Below are positions 42,313 to 53,404 of a stretch of 64,000 nucleotides of DNA, piece after piece; within the stretch, counting starts at the first letter, position 1, and the number at the start of each line of letters is the position of its first letter. The notes beneath the pieces were generated by a model. That model was not told the DNA's origin, did not search any database, and saw nothing but the letters and a program-made list of their open reading frames with translations. Position numbers and translations under genes: made by a program. This DNA comes from Crambe crambe (lineage: Eukaryota > Porifera > Demospongiae > Poecilosclerida > Crambeidae): contig OZ004581.1 in assembly GCA_963924555.1 (NCBI GenBank), forward strand, positions 5,247,338-5,311,337. The letters run 5' to 3'.

Positions 42313-42980
42313 GTGACCGGCTCTGGGAAAACCCTCCGTCCGGTGCAAAAATCAATTATCAGATATGAGCACGTTTAGTTGGCAGTGCCAAAATTTTGCA
42401 AAAAATTTTTTTAAGCATAAATGACAAATATGATCCTTGAACAAAGCACAGGTGAAGTTTGGAGCTCAGACTACAAGTACAAAGGCTTCAAATGAAGCGC
42501 TAAAGTTAGCTAGTCAGCCATTGAACTTCGTGCACGGAGATTCTAGTCAGGCTGAAATTCATTGAACTTTAGGCAGGCTTTCCAGCTTATGCGCTGGGAA
42601 ATATGAACTTACTAAGCTATCTGCGCTACCTTCGGTACCTTGCTTCTCTTCTCGGAGCTTCGGTTGGACCTTTCTCGAGCCAAAAGGCAAGAAACTAGCT
42701 TCTTACTAACTACAGTTCGAAACCCCACCCACTATCAATTTACTAGTCCACGGGCATGTCCGGAAATAATGTTCACGTTGCTTAGTCAGCTTTTCTCGAA
42801 AAAACAATAACGCTAATGGACGCTACCTCGATCTTTCTAAGAGCTGTTCCTCAGGCGTCATAAAAGCTATAGCTTTGAAATTTGCGCAATAAAGAGCCAA
42901 AGGGCCATAGATAATAAATTTTACCATAATAAATTTTTTTTAATTTTCACCCGACGGAGGGTTTTCCCAGAGCCGGTCAC
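42313..42980 (-). mobile_element. Family G copy 3, inverted
   Basis: GTGACCGGCTCTGGGAAAAC and its exact complement close both ends, with ATAT on both sides. The following ACCCTCCGTC also pairs. The interior is the reverse complement of copies 1 and 2. Confidence 0.8.
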
Positions 42981-43094
42981 ATATGTTTCATACGTTCTAA
43001 GATCGTAGTTTTCACATGCAACAACCATCTGGCAGCACAATGATATGAGTCATCAACACATGTACATGAATCATGATGCGCTTTATTTCGAAAA

Positions 43095-43604
43095 TTGTTA
43101 ACAGACTACGTGTAGTTAAAGCAGAAAAAATGAAGCGTAGAAGAGAAAGAGAGAGTTCAACATGCCTCCGAAACTGTTGAGCAGACGGAAGAACGTCTTA
43201 GAAAGCGAAGGATACGGGATCGAGCAAAGCGTGCTGCTCCTGCTCAAACAACTGAACAAAGACAGGCCAGTTTGGAAAGACCAAGGGACTATCAAAGTCA
43301 AAGATTATCTTCAGAAACAACCGAAGATAGATGGCTTTAGAGCCTATCAAAGTAAAGATTGTCGGACAGCTGATGAGCGAGATCAGAGACTGTGCAAGAA
43401 AATCAGTGCCAAAGGTTATCATCTGAGACAGCTGATGAGAGGGAGGCCAGGGTGGAAAATCTGAGAGCCAATCAAAATCGAAGGTTGTCTTCTGATGATC
43501 GAGAAGCAAGACTGCAAAGGATGAGCTATGTACCAAAGACCATAAATAATCATCACAGACTCCAACCAGCAGCACCAATAAGTGAATTCACTATTGAAGG
43601 CTAA
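43095..43604 (+). pseudogene. Fragment of a Helitron/PIF1-associated N-terminal repeat region
   Basis: Across three frames the sequence repeats a motif of the type RLSSETADEREARxxxLR (for example 43392-43604 gives QRLSSETADEREARVENL). Such arrays occur at the N-terminus of Helitron-type and PIF1-helicase-linked proteins. Frame breaks near 43165, 43325 and 43390 and the absence of Rep or helicase motifs make it a decayed fragment. Confidence 0.5.
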
Positions 43605-43734
43605 TCACCTGTGTATTCCCAACCCCCAATCTGTTTGAAGTGTGCAAGATTAACATCAGAAGTAACACCTGTTTTCACCCTTAGATTAACCTGCCTGGTT
43701 CTTGATCTCTTTGATGTGCATTATAACAATCCAT

Positions 43735-43830
43735 GAAATGAAAAAAAAAAGATGTAGGATGTAGGGCTCAGAACAAGGGTAGGGGATCAGTCTTTACTCT
43801 GTATATCCAGCAAACATTCACTTTTGTATT
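43735..43830 (+). repeat. Family B fold-back fragment
   Basis: CATGAAATGAAAAAA, GATGTAGG, ATCAGTCTTTACTCTG and TATCCAGCAAACA match one arm. Confidence 0.55.
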
Positions 43831-43962
43831 GTAATTTTTGTGGCGTGCACCAGCACTCTCATTATGCTCGCCCCACAATGCTTGCATTTCCCTAGTAATT
43901 GCAGCGAGCGAGCTGACTCTCAGGTCATGACTCATTGAAATTTTAAATATATTTATAGCCCG

Positions 43963-44710
43963 TTGCCATGGTAACGGACCGATTTACATGGATTTATAAC
44001 CAAGCGCTAGGTTTGTAGTCGAATTATAAGCACGAGGCCCGAGGGCGAAGCCCGAGGGGCGAGTGCTTATAATTCACTACAAACCGCACGCGCGCGGTTA
44101 ATAACTATTTTATAGCCCGCGCGAGTGTACTACGCATGCTCAGTGCTTCTGTCTCTATAGCGATGTTACTTTTTGGCTGCTAACAAGAATATTATGGCCA
44201 TCCCACTTCAATGTCGTGATACGGTACCGAACTATCTTTCAGTCTATAACCCACCCACTCACTGTGCTTTAACTTGTTCACGTACGGTAGGGGCACACAC
44301 AGCGTCATAATTATGGTTGGAGCTGAATGGCAAGTAGGGCAGCTAGTGCAGAATACCAGCCACGCTGTTACACAGCTCGCAAGGTGTAACAGCGTGGCTG
44401 GTATTCTGCACTAGCTGCCCTACTTGCCATTCAGTGTCCAACCATAATTATGATTTATGATGCTGTGCCCCTACCTTACGTGGACAAGTTAAAGCACAGT
44501 GAGTGGGTGGTTCGGTACGAATCACGACGTTGAAGTGGGATGGCCATATTCTTGTAAGCAGCCAAAAAGTAGCTACATCGCTATAGAGACAGAAGCACTG
44601 AGCATGCGTAGTACACTCGCACGGGCTATAAAATAGTTATTAACCGCGCGTGCGGTTTGTAGTGAATTATAAACACTCGCCCCTCGGGCCTCGTGCTTAT
44701 AATTTCCGAC
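43963..44710. mobile_element. Family I element: GC-rich end hairpins and a 500-bp central palindrome
   Basis: The centre is near 44381 (arms with GTAACAGCGTGGCTGG and GCACTAGCTGCCCTAC). The pairing continues out to TATAGCCCG-CGGGCTATA. Each end carries a further hairpin with GCACTCGCCCCTCGGG-type loops flanked by TTTGTAGT-AATTATAA. No frame. The left flank has GAGCTGACTCTCAGGTCATG, which recurs at 31910, 45715, 46507 and 59970. The layout parallels the Crypton dimer. Confidence 0.65.
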
Positions 44711-44934
44711 ATGACTACGCGCGCAAGTAAGGCTAAGCACTAATAACAAGATCATTATTGTGGAAAACAAGCTGAAAAACCACAAGAAGGTTAGGAATGT
44801 AGGTAGTACATGAACCATACAAGCAGGAAAAGTCATAATAGTAAATAATTTATTCAATTGCATGTAGCTATAATAGCTAGTATAGGTAGCACTCCTGAAG
44901 AAAAATAATGTAGGCAATCTATAATTATTTCCAG
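44711..44934. other. Presumed intron, nothing recognised
   Basis: AT-rich, ending in the acceptor tract ATTATTTCCAG. Confidence 0.35.
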
Positions 44935-45020
44935 CGCCAGATTCAGAGCCTATTCCAGAGCCAGTGTCACCGGAAGAGTCTGGCCCGAGCAAGACTAACT
45001 CCAGAGCTAGTCTGGGCTAG
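44935..45020 (+). CDS. Possible terminal exon: acidic proline-rich tail with stop
   Basis: The acceptor is ATTATTTCCAG. A phase-1 start joins the upstream exons and gives APDSEPIPEPVSPEESGPSK and eight more residues before TAG at 45018. Low-complexity, PEST-like. If real, it ends the 2A-Death-Ig-nucleosidase gene here and makes the ROC-COR exon a separate gene. No polyadenylation signal was found close by. Confidence 0.35.
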
Positions 45021-45770
45021 CAGACCTCCGGTACAAAGAGGTGCTGAGATCCAGATGAGTCCGAAGTGCAGTATTGAAGAGAGAGAGCCAGATTCTCCCA
45101 AGTCTGGCCAGGATCAGGGCTGCCTCACCGTGGGATGAGCGATCACTCGACTAACAGTACCGCATGGACAGAAAGACTCGGCATCCTGCCGGATATAGTG
45201 GGTGGGGCTGGGGTGGGGCTATGTATCGGTATACTTGCAGACGCCAGTAAATCCAAAAGAGTCCGTACTTGGCATGTTGTTTCCTCATGGTCTGGGGTAG
45301 ACAGCTACGGATGGGATTAGGAAATCTTCAAAAACTGAAGTGATCAGCGCTTTCAGCAGTTCATTCTAAAGCTAGTAATTCGTGTATCTAGGAAGCTAGG
45401 TTATATATAGACTATTCGATCCGTAGTTGTCTTATAAGCATGCAAAGGAAGGATGTGAACTATTTTCAACATTGTAAGTTAGCACAAAAAAAGAAGTATT
45501 AATTTTAGTCCTTTTAGCTTCAAGCGGTGCTAGCCTCTCGGTAACTGCCCCGTTTTTCCTAGTTCTTGGGAGATCAGCGACCGTAGATAAGTCCTCCACT
45601 GTGGTCTTTGTAGCTTATCTCTGCAAGTGTCGGTAGTCTCGATATCAGTCCCTAGCAACCTGCAAAACAAGCGCGTGGGCGGGATGTCGGAGCCCCCTTA
45701 ATTGCAGCGAGCGAGCTGACTCTCAGGTCATGACTCATTGAAATTTTAAATATATATATATATATATCTA
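45021..45770. other. Spacer with an unassigned 61-codon frame
   Basis: A frame from ATG 45135 to 45320 (PDIVGGAGVGLCIGILADAS) lies in a GGTGGGGCTGGGG context and matches no family I know. It could be old coding sequence. The rest is non-coding. Confidence 0.3.
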
Positions 45771-46485
45771 GGTCTACACTCCAAAATGCCCCAGGCGTAT
45801 GTATGGTACGGTAAGTGTCGTGTATAGTAGCGCAGGGTGCATAATGCGCATGCTCCAATAATTGTAATCAAGCCTAGATTGTTTTCTACAGCCTTTTGTC
45901 ATAGAGGCGCTAGACTTATCAAAGTGAATTGTAGGCGCTTGGCTTATCTAAGTGCTTGTGGTAAGTATTTACAGCTTTTGATGCGTGGAGCTTTCTGGTT
46001 GGAACCACAGCTCTCTATGTATGGAGCTTCCCGGTTGGAACCACAACTTACATGACTCTTGTCTCTGACAGCAAGCACTGGAGCCTATCAGCTACTCACT
46101 TGCTCACTGTCAAATGCTGCACATTATTATAGTAGTAGTTGTAGAGGCTCTAGCCTGGTACTTTGTTACATATAAACTCAACAGCAAATCTTCTAAAGAG
46201 TTATAGCACTAACTTGCTTGCTCACTGGCTATCAAAATTAATGTATCAAAGTGAATTGTAGGCGCTTGGCTTATCTAAGTGCTTGTGGTAAGTATTTACA
46301 GCTTTTGATGCTGGAGATTTCTGGTTGGAACCACCACTTACATGACTCTTGTCTGATGCAATATAAAGCACTGGAGCCTATCAGCTCACTGTCTAAATTA
46401 AATGGCAAAATCTTCTAAAGAGTTGTAGCACTAAAAAATACTTGCTTGCTCGCTCACTGTCAACTGAATGTTGAACATTGCCCTA
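45771..46485 (+). mobile_element. Family H copy 2
   Basis: CTAGGTCTACACTCC to GAACATTGCCCTAGT, with tandem internal duplication of the CTTATCTAAGTGCTTGTGG block. Confidence 0.7.
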
Positions 46486-46556
46486 GTTGCAGCGAGCGAG
46501 TGAAGCGAGTGAGCTGACTCTCAGGTCATGACTCATTGAAATTTTAAATATATATA

Positions 46557-47020
46557 TAAGACTTATTACACGAGTCAGCGTGAGATATGGGGAGATATTT
46601 CACAAGCCGAAGGCGAGTGAAATATCTCGCCATATCTCACAGCTGACGAGTGTAATAAGTGATTTATTCTTACAGTGCACTACATATGTCACAACTAACA
46701 AGTCTAAGGAGTGTTTATAGCCATCATATAAACATACGTCTGTAGGAAGCTGTTATGAGAACCTGTAATACTCACCATGAAGCACTTTAGATAAGCCTAG
46801 CAGCCTACCGGACCCTACAAACAACTAATGCACTTCGACAAACCGCTATAAGATTCAATTAAGGTTGCCTATCATCTTCAGAAATGTCGGCCAAAAAGGT
46901 TACTAGGCTAGTCTGCACATGTGCAGTAGACCGTTGAATATAACCGTTGAATATGAGGATTTATTCAACGGCTGGTCTATGGGGAAAATGTACTAGTGGG
47001 CGTGGTCTGTAAGAATAAAT
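46557..47020. mobile_element. Element with an end hairpin and a GAAGGCGAG loop
   Basis: ACTTATTACACGAGTC pairs with GACGAGTGTAATAAGT. Inside, GATATGG-CCATATC and GATATTTCAC-GTGAAATATC surround AAGCCGAAGGCGAG. GATTTATTCTTACAG at the left is echoed by CTGTAAGAATAAAT at 47018. The interior of about 350 bp is non-coding. Confidence 0.5.
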
Positions 47021-47026
47021 ATATAT

Positions 47027-47886
47027 CAGAGAGTGCGCTAGCACTCTCTAAGTAGGGATGGCGGGTCAAAGGTCATAAGACTGTATAAACTAAAAACTCT
47101 TCTTTCTCTTCTACCCTTGCTCTACAGGTTCTCAGAAGGCTACAGTGAATTATTACATCTACAAAGAAGAGAGGAGAATGTTCCAAAACCAAAAATTCAT
47201 TCGCTAACATAAGAAAAAAACGATGTCTAAAATTGACTTTTGTTCTTTTTCTTTATAATAATAATAATAATAAGGATAATAAATATAAGATCGACGTACC
47301 GGCTTACTGGCTATAGTCATCAAAATTCTGCTTTGGCCATCTGTTAGAGCGGCACCTAGAGGCTGATCTTTTGCTATTAGTTTTGACTAAGGCTCTACTT
47401 CACTATTCGAGCACTCGGAACACTAGCCAATCTTTCGACGCCATTTTGAAGCGCACGTTGGTAGGGGGCGGGGCTTATGGGCGGAGCCACGTAATTCTTA
47501 TCTGATGATGTTCCAGTCACTCCTTGCTGAATTACAGTACAGATGCTCATCTTATAGTAGTATCACTACTGCCATTCAATTCTTTACATACACAAACTTA
47601 CATTCAATAAGAAAAAAGGATGGAAACAAGTGAGTGCAAAAAATTTCTTCTAAATAAAAAGGTTAAGTAGGGATAGCTTAAAATCTAGCTGGGCTATAAT
47701 AATGTACTGCAGCCTCGTATGAAAACAATCCCTACTTTTACAACTGCCATAGCTAGCTATAGGTAGTGGATGTAAATGTAGGGATTGTTTTCATACGAGG
47801 CTGCAGTACATTATTATAGCCCAGCTAGATTTTAAGCTATCCCTACTTAACCTTTTTATTTAGAAGAAATTTTTTGCACTCACTTG
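47027..47886 (+). mobile_element. Family A copy 2, complete
   Basis: Hairpin CAGAGAGTGCGCTAGCACTC, AAGTAGGGATGGCG, TAA run near 47258, and a long fold-back (47610-47886) ending GCACTCACTTG. The two extreme ends, CAGAGAGTGC and CAAGTGAGTGC (as the complement), form a weak terminal inverted repeat. The best-preserved member of the family. Confidence 0.8.
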
Positions 47887-47890
47887 TATA

Positions 47891-48443
47891 TCTAGGTCTA
47901 CACTCCAAAATGCCCCAGGCGTATGTACTATTGTGCAATAGTAGCGCCCCTGCGGGTGCATTTGCATGCTCCAGTTGCAATTACTTGATTGATTTCTACA
48001 TGCTTTGTATATAGCATGGTGGATAGTTGGGCTAGGCTTATCTAAGTGGATTGTAGGCACTAGACATATCTAAGTGCTTTGTGGTAAGTACTTAGCTTTC
48101 TATACATGCAACTGCCTGCCACTTAGCTACGTAACACAACAGCAAAGCACAAATGAACTATCAGCTCAACATTTCTACAGCCTTTTGGGCAGCAGGCACA
48201 AGAGGCTTATCTAAGTGGCTTGTAGGCACTAGGCTTATCTAAGTGCTTTGAGGCAAGCATGTATGCAGCTGCCTGCCACCACTTACATGACTCTTAGCAA
48301 TATCAAGCACTGAAGCCTATCAGCTACTTTAATTGCTCACTATCAAATGCTGCACATTGCTACAGATACTCAACAGCAAATGAAAATCGTTGAAGAATAC
48401 TTGCTTGCTCGCTCGCTGTCAACTGAATGTTGAACATTGCCCT
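47891..48443 (+). mobile_element. Family H copy 3
   Basis: CTAGGTCTACACTCC start and GAACATTGCCCTAGT end. Diverged interior. Confidence 0.65.
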
Positions 48444-48463
48444 AGTAACTATTACATATATAT

Positions 48464-49012
48464 CTAGGTCTACACTCCAAAATGCCCCAGGCATATGTAT
48501 GGTATGGTATACCGGTATGTGTCCCGAATTAGTAGCGCCCTGCGTGTGCATAATGCGCATGTTCCAATTGTAATTGAGGCTAGATTGTTTTCTACAGCCT
48601 TTTATCATAGAGACGGTAGGCTTATCTAAGTGGATTGTAGGTGCTTGGCTTATCTAAGTGCTTGTGGTAAGCACTTACAGCTTCCTATGTAAGTAGCTTC
48701 CAGATTGGAACATGACTCTTGTCTCTGACAGCACTGGAGCCTATAGCTACTTTGATTGCTCACTAGCTCAGTCCAGTGCATGCTGCACATTGCTATAGTA
48801 GTAGTTGTAGAGGCTCTAGGCTTATCTAAGTACTTTGTTACATATAAACAAATCTTTTGAGAGTTGAAGCACTAAATAATGCTTGCTCGCTGTCAAATGC
48901 TATAGTAGTAGTTGTACAGGCTGTAGGCTTATCTAAGTAGCTACTTTGTTACATATAAGAGTTGAAGCACTTGCTCGCTCGCTGTCAAAATTAATGTTGC
49001 ACATTCCCCTAG
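48464..49012 (+). mobile_element. Family H copy 4
   Basis: CTAGGTCTACACTCC start and CACATTCCCCTAGT end, lying directly beside the Crypton. Preceded by AACTATTACATATAT. Confidence 0.65.
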
Positions 49013-49234
49013 TATATATATGTAATAGTTAGAACACGGTAGTCTGGTGATTATGGCCAATAAACAACCGAATCCGAGGGCGCAGCCCGAGGATAAGGTT
49101 GTTTATTTGGCCATAATCACCAGGACTACCGTGTTCTAACTGTTATATATCCCCAGGGCGCACGATTTCATTGGTCGGTCTGTAGCTAGAGCGTAGCTAC
49201 CCCTTAGTTACGAAACAAAACGAAAACTCCTGCC

Positions 49235-49560
49235 ATGGCTTGTCCCTGTCCTGTGATGTGCCGTTGTTCAGACGCCAACTCTAGCCTCGTGCTCTCAAGC
49301 AAGACTACGAACTACGAGGCTCCTCCCATGCCACCACACCCAGCTATTAACGAGTTCCTCCACCCACGTTGTGTTTGCTAGCGACAGCGAAGCTAGCGGA
49401 AGGTATGACGCCAAATACCAATGGGCCTTAGAAATAATTTCTTCTTGTGGAAAATTGCAAAAAAAAAAGAAGTTTCCTTGTGACCCAGCACCAGATGACT
49501 TCTTCATTTTCCAACAATCAGCTATAAACTACCCAGAGACAGAAATAGATTCTAGTTAAT
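49235..49560 (+). pseudogene. Internally deleted copy of the Crypton recombinase
   Basis: It begins ATGGCTTGTCCCTGTCC like the intact gene, keeps PPHPAINE- and KFPCD-type segments in shifting frames and jumps to the C-terminal TETEID-like end, losing the whole catalytic region. A second partial copy of the 3' end follows at 49612-49740. Confidence 0.75.
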
Positions 49561-49751
49561 GACAATGTTATATATACTGATCGTTAACTTCATAATCATC
49601 TTCTTCCAACAGTCAGCTATAAACTACCAACATAATACAGAGACAGAAATAAACTCTTTAGTAATAGCTAGGTAATGACAATGTTATCTGATCATTATCT
49701 CATAGATTATCTTCATTATCATCTTCTTCCAACAGTCAGCTTCAGAAAACC

Positions 49752-50036
49752 TAAAACTGTTGTTATTCATAGCCTAGGGAACAGTGCGTTATGACTATGC
49801 GTTATGAGTCATAACGCACTTTACCCTAAGGGAGGGAATTTATGACAGTAAGAGCACTTTTCTCTATGGGAGTAAATGTATTAGGTGGGATATATATATC
49901 CCACCTAATACATTTACTCCCATAGAGAAAAGTGCTCTTACTGTCATAAATTCCCTCCCTTAGGGTAAAATGCGTTATGACTCATAACGCACTGTTCCCC
50001 AGGCTATGAATAACAATATTTTTAGGTTTTCTGAAG
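49752..50036. repeat. Central palindrome of the Crypton dimer
   Basis: Arms of about 135 bp (GTTATGAGTCATAACGCACT, GGTAAA, TGTCATAAATTCCCTCCC) are near-perfect mirror images around GGTGGGATATATATATCCCACC. Confidence 0.9.
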
Positions 50037-50052
50037 CTCAAGATAATAAAGA

Positions 50053-51531
50053 TCAGATAATATTGTCATTAACTATTTGACTAAAGAGTTCGTCTATTTC
50101 TGTCTCTGTATATGTTGGTAGTGCAGGTTGTGTTGGTACAGGAGCAGTGCTGGAAGGAGTGCAGTTAAAGTTGATAGTACATCCATGGAGATTTTGTAGT
50201 ATAATGGAGGGCATGGGTTGTGAATAAATAGACGGAGCTGGTGGTATAGGCATGTTTAGTGATTTAGTGTTTGTATGCTGTCTATACACCAGTTGCGAAT
50301 CACTTGAGCCAGAGGATGTCAGCAAAGATGATATTGCCCTATGTTGTGATTCGGAGGATCTCTCATAAGAGCGAAGAGCCTCTATGGACCTATGTCCAGT
50401 TCGCTCCTGTATCACCTTCTCAGGAGCCCCCAACTGAAACATTTCAGTGGCAGCTGTGGCCCTTAAACTGTGGTTTGTTTTTAATCCACTTATTCCAGCC
50501 CTGGAGCACATGTCCTTAAGCTTTGATTGCAGTGCATTCCTCCCAACTACTGTCACACTGTACCATGGCTTCGAAGGATTCTTTGGCTTTTCAAGAGGCC
50601 TACAATAGAATAAATCTTTTTCTTTAGCTGCAGGAGGAAGTTTTGCTATGTATTTGTCCAGTATCGCTACTGGACACTTATTTCCAAGTTCTGGGCATGC
50701 ATAGAGTGGGACGACCTTATTTTTAACCCGTAACTGCCGGAAAGTGCCATTTCGATTTTTGGAAACATTTTCGTAATAAACATACTTATCTTCACTACGT
50801 TTTAGTTGTGATAGTTGCAAATTCCTGTGTTCCTGTCCCCCTCTGAGACAAAACATTTTTCCGACTACAAAAAATGCAGCATTCAGGAGACCTGTTGGTG
50901 TATCGATATCCATTTCCCCTGCTTCCCATAGTTTATTTTCATCCTCTTTTGTAAGCACTTCAGCATGTTTGACTTGTCTACCCACACCATCTGCATGTAG
51001 CTTGTGAAAAAGGGAGTCTAATGTAGAATGTAGATGCCTAAATCTAGCATCTTTTTTGTCCAAAAAATTAGGGCTGTGGGGGTTGTTAGCTCTGAAATAC
51101 CTAAGAAGACCACAGAGTAGTTGGTGCAGGGTTGCAGGTGGATATGGTTTTCCATCCGATTTTCTGGTTTCAACTGCAAACATAGCTAAATATTTGTTTA
51201 AAGTGTCTATATCAGTGCACTGAAGGAAGTCATCTGGTACTTTGTCACAAGGAAATTTCGTATTTCTTGCTATTTTCCACTGAAAGAAATTGTTTAAGGC
51301 CCATTTAGTACTTCTTTCAGTATTCTTTGGTGTTATACCTTCCGCTAGCTTAGCTAGTTCACGGTCGCTAGCAAACTCAAAACGTGACTCATTAATAGCT
51401 GGGTGTGGTGGACATGGGAGGAGTTCTAGTTGAGCCTCGTAGTCGTCGTACTCGTACTCTTCGCGAACGGGCTCGAGAGCACTAGGCTCCGTAGAGTCGG
51501 CGTCTGGACAACCGGGACAGGGACAAGCCAT
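50053..51531 (-). CDS. Crypton tyrosine recombinase
   Basis: A 492-codon intact frame. Residues 60-170 form the core-binding SAM-like region (KWALNNFFQWKIARNTKFPC). The catalytic domain has R230 in FCLRGGQEHRN, H354 and R357 in NHSLRATAATEM, H380 in TGHRS and Y389 in LRSYERSS, the full R-H-R-H-Y set of tyrosine recombinases. The order and the GGQEHRNL context match Crypton/DUF3504 proteins, whose domesticated vertebrate relatives include ZMYM and KCTD1 family members. It should catalyse recombination of circular DNA into the genome. The cysteine-rich N-terminus (MACPCPGC) is unusual. The first ATG is used and is duplicated in the left copy. Confidence 0.9.
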   Translation of the reverse strand: MACPCPGCPDADSTEPSALEPVREEYEYDDYEAQLELLPCPPHPAINESRFEFASDRELAKLAEGITPKNTERSTKWALNNFFQWKIARNTKFPCDKVPDDFLQCTDIDTLNKYLAMFAVETRKSDGKPYPPATLHQLLCGLLRYFRANNPHSPNFLDKKDARFRHLHSTLDSLFHKLHADGVGRQVKHAEVLTKEDENKLWEAGEMDIDTPTGLLNAAFFVVGKMFCLRGGQEHRNLQLSQLKRSEDKYVYYENVSKNRNGTFRQLRVKNKVVPLYACPELGNKCPVAILDKYIAKLPPAAKEKDLFYCRPLEKPKNPSKPWYSVTVVGRNALQSKLKDMCSRAGISGLKTNHSLRATAATEMFQLGAPEKVIQERTGHRSIEALRSYERSSESQHRAISSLLTSSGSSDSQLVYRQHTNTKSLNMPIPPAPSIYSQPMPSIILQNLHGCTINFNCTPSSTAPVPTQPALPTYTETEIDELFSQIVNDNII

Positions 51532-51736
51532 GGCAGGAGTTTTCGTTTAGTTTCGTAACTAAGGGATAGCTAGACCGACCAATGAAATCGTGCGCCCTGG
51601 GGATATATAACAGTTAGAACACGGTAGTCCTGGTGATTATGGCCAAATAAACAACCTTATCCTCGGGCTGCGCCCTCGGATTCGGTTGTTTATTGGCCAT
51701 AATCACCAGACTACCGTGTTCTAACTATTACATATC

Positions 51737-52163
51737 TAGGTCTACACTCCAAAATGCCCCAGGCGTAGGTATGGTACGTAGGTATATGTGTCCCAATAGT
51801 GCCGTGTGTGCATAATGGCATGTTCCAATTGTAATTGAGCTAGATTGTTTTCTACAGCCTTTGGTCATAGAGACGGTAGGCTTATCTAAGTGGATTGTAG
51901 GCGCTTGGCTTGTCTAAGTGCTTGTGGTAAGCACTTACAGCTTTCTATGTATGGAGCTTCCTGTTTGGAACCACCACTTACATGACTCTTATCTCTGACA
52001 GCAATATCAAGTACTATACTGGAGCCTATCAGCTACTTTAATTGCTCTGTTCACTGTCAAATGCTGCACATTGCTACAGATACTCAACAGCAAATGAAAA
52101 TCGTTGAAGAATGCTCCCTCGCTCGCTGCCAACTGAATGTTGAACATTGCCCTAGTAACTAGC
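51737..52163 (+). mobile_element. Family H copy 5
   Basis: CTAGGTCTACACTCC directly follows the Crypton right end. It ends GAACATTGCCCTAGT. Copies 4 and 5 flank the Crypton. Confidence 0.7.
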
Positions 52164-52460
52164 CTGCACCCACAGAAAATCTGTGGCAATCTTATTTTGC
52201 ATTTGAAATTGCATGCTATTGGGGCTGGTTTCTTCTAGCTAGCTAAGCCTATGCTGTGCTCTTCTTCCTTCAGTGAGGCTTTTCCTATGCAGTTTTCTTG
52301 CATCTTGCTTGTTATGTAGGCTTGATGCAGCCCTGCATTCTTCGCTGGCCTAGGCTTACTGCAGTCTCCGGCCCCTTGCTTGTTTCTACCTTCGCTAGGC
52401 GTGCTGCAGTCGCTGACCTTTGAACTGTATTTCTCACCTCTTTGTAACATTGGACTCTAG
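52160..52460 (+). mobile_element. Family K fragment 1
   Basis: Starts CTAGCCTGCACCCACAG and carries repeated CTGCAGT-rich blocks. The inverted counterpart ends at 61850. Confidence 0.5.
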
Positions 52461-53404
52461 CTCTTAGAGCGTCAAGATTCATTGTTGAGTCAAGTCCATA
52501 GCTAGAAACTCGAGTGCTTGGGCACCTTCTTTGCTAATTTGCATGTTGCCACGAGTGACACGCATGCGCGTTACTAATTAACCTTTGAACTGTGATGGAC
52601 GTACGTACGTACGTATGTACATACAAGCGTATTAATATATAGATATTATTACCTCTAAAGGACTTTCTATGGTGCAAATCTGAGCTCAATTTCAAAAATT
52701 TAAGCAGTACACATACATAGTAGTTGGACGTCTGAGAACCAATTTTTGCAAGATTCCTCTGTATAAAAACCAGACATCAAAATCACTCGAAGAATAAAGA
52801 TCTGAATTATTTGTGGCATGTGATCATAATGGTAAAGGATCATGCTGATGGTAGTACAATTTCTGATCTGATGAACAGTCTAAAACAAAGTAGAATTAGG
52901 CACTCTAAGTTGATATAATTATAGCATGAAGAAGGGCTAGAGATCCGTGATGGCAACAAAGCACTGAGGTACTCAGGGAAGAAATGTGCTTTGATTAAAT
53001 TACATTACATTACTTTTTTTTCTACTTGGTATGTTAATGGTGGCTCTGAAACATGGAATGTGGTCAGTGAATATGAATATGGCAGAAATTGATCAATGAA
53101 GAATAATTATTTAAATTTCATGTTTGAAACCCAACATGCATATCTGGCATTCTGCACACTGCCTTCTTTGATCTTCGGACTAGGCAGACACAAAAAAAAA
53201 TGTTCTCAGGAATATTTCAGCTCTTGGCTTAGCCTTGAGCTTTACATTGCGTTCAGGAAATAACTATTATACATAAACTTAGACATGTAGTCTAGATACT
53301 TCATCAAAACCAAAAGCACACTTCGACATATCAATGCAAGCCACAAGTCAGTCAGTAGGAAATGGCTCACATCAAGGTAGTCAGTATTATAATCGAATTC
53401 TTGC
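52461..53404. other. Spacer with family J copy 2
   Basis: Includes short CGTACGTACGTA repeats near 52603 and the family J block at 52650-52925. No gene. Confidence 0.4.
52650..52925. repeat. Family J repeat, copy 2
   Basis: Matches 27990-28270 through TATGGTGCAAATCTGAG, TAGTTGGACG, GTATAAAAACCAGACA and ACAATTTCTGATCTGATG. Confidence 0.6.

Larger units (their letters stand above)
49019..51734 (-). mobile_element. Crypton-type element with hairpin ends, head-to-head partial dimer
   Basis: Both ends read TATGTAATAGTTAGAACACGG (left) and its complement (right). Each end is itself a hairpin with about 50-bp arms around CCGAGGGCGCAGCCCGAGG (49028-49141 and the mirror near 51610-51725). The right 1.8 kb carries the full recombinase gene on the minus strand. 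The left 0.9 kb is an inverted, internally deleted copy. They meet in a palindrome centred at about 49895. Canonical Cryptons lack such terminal inverted structures. Confidence 0.75.
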
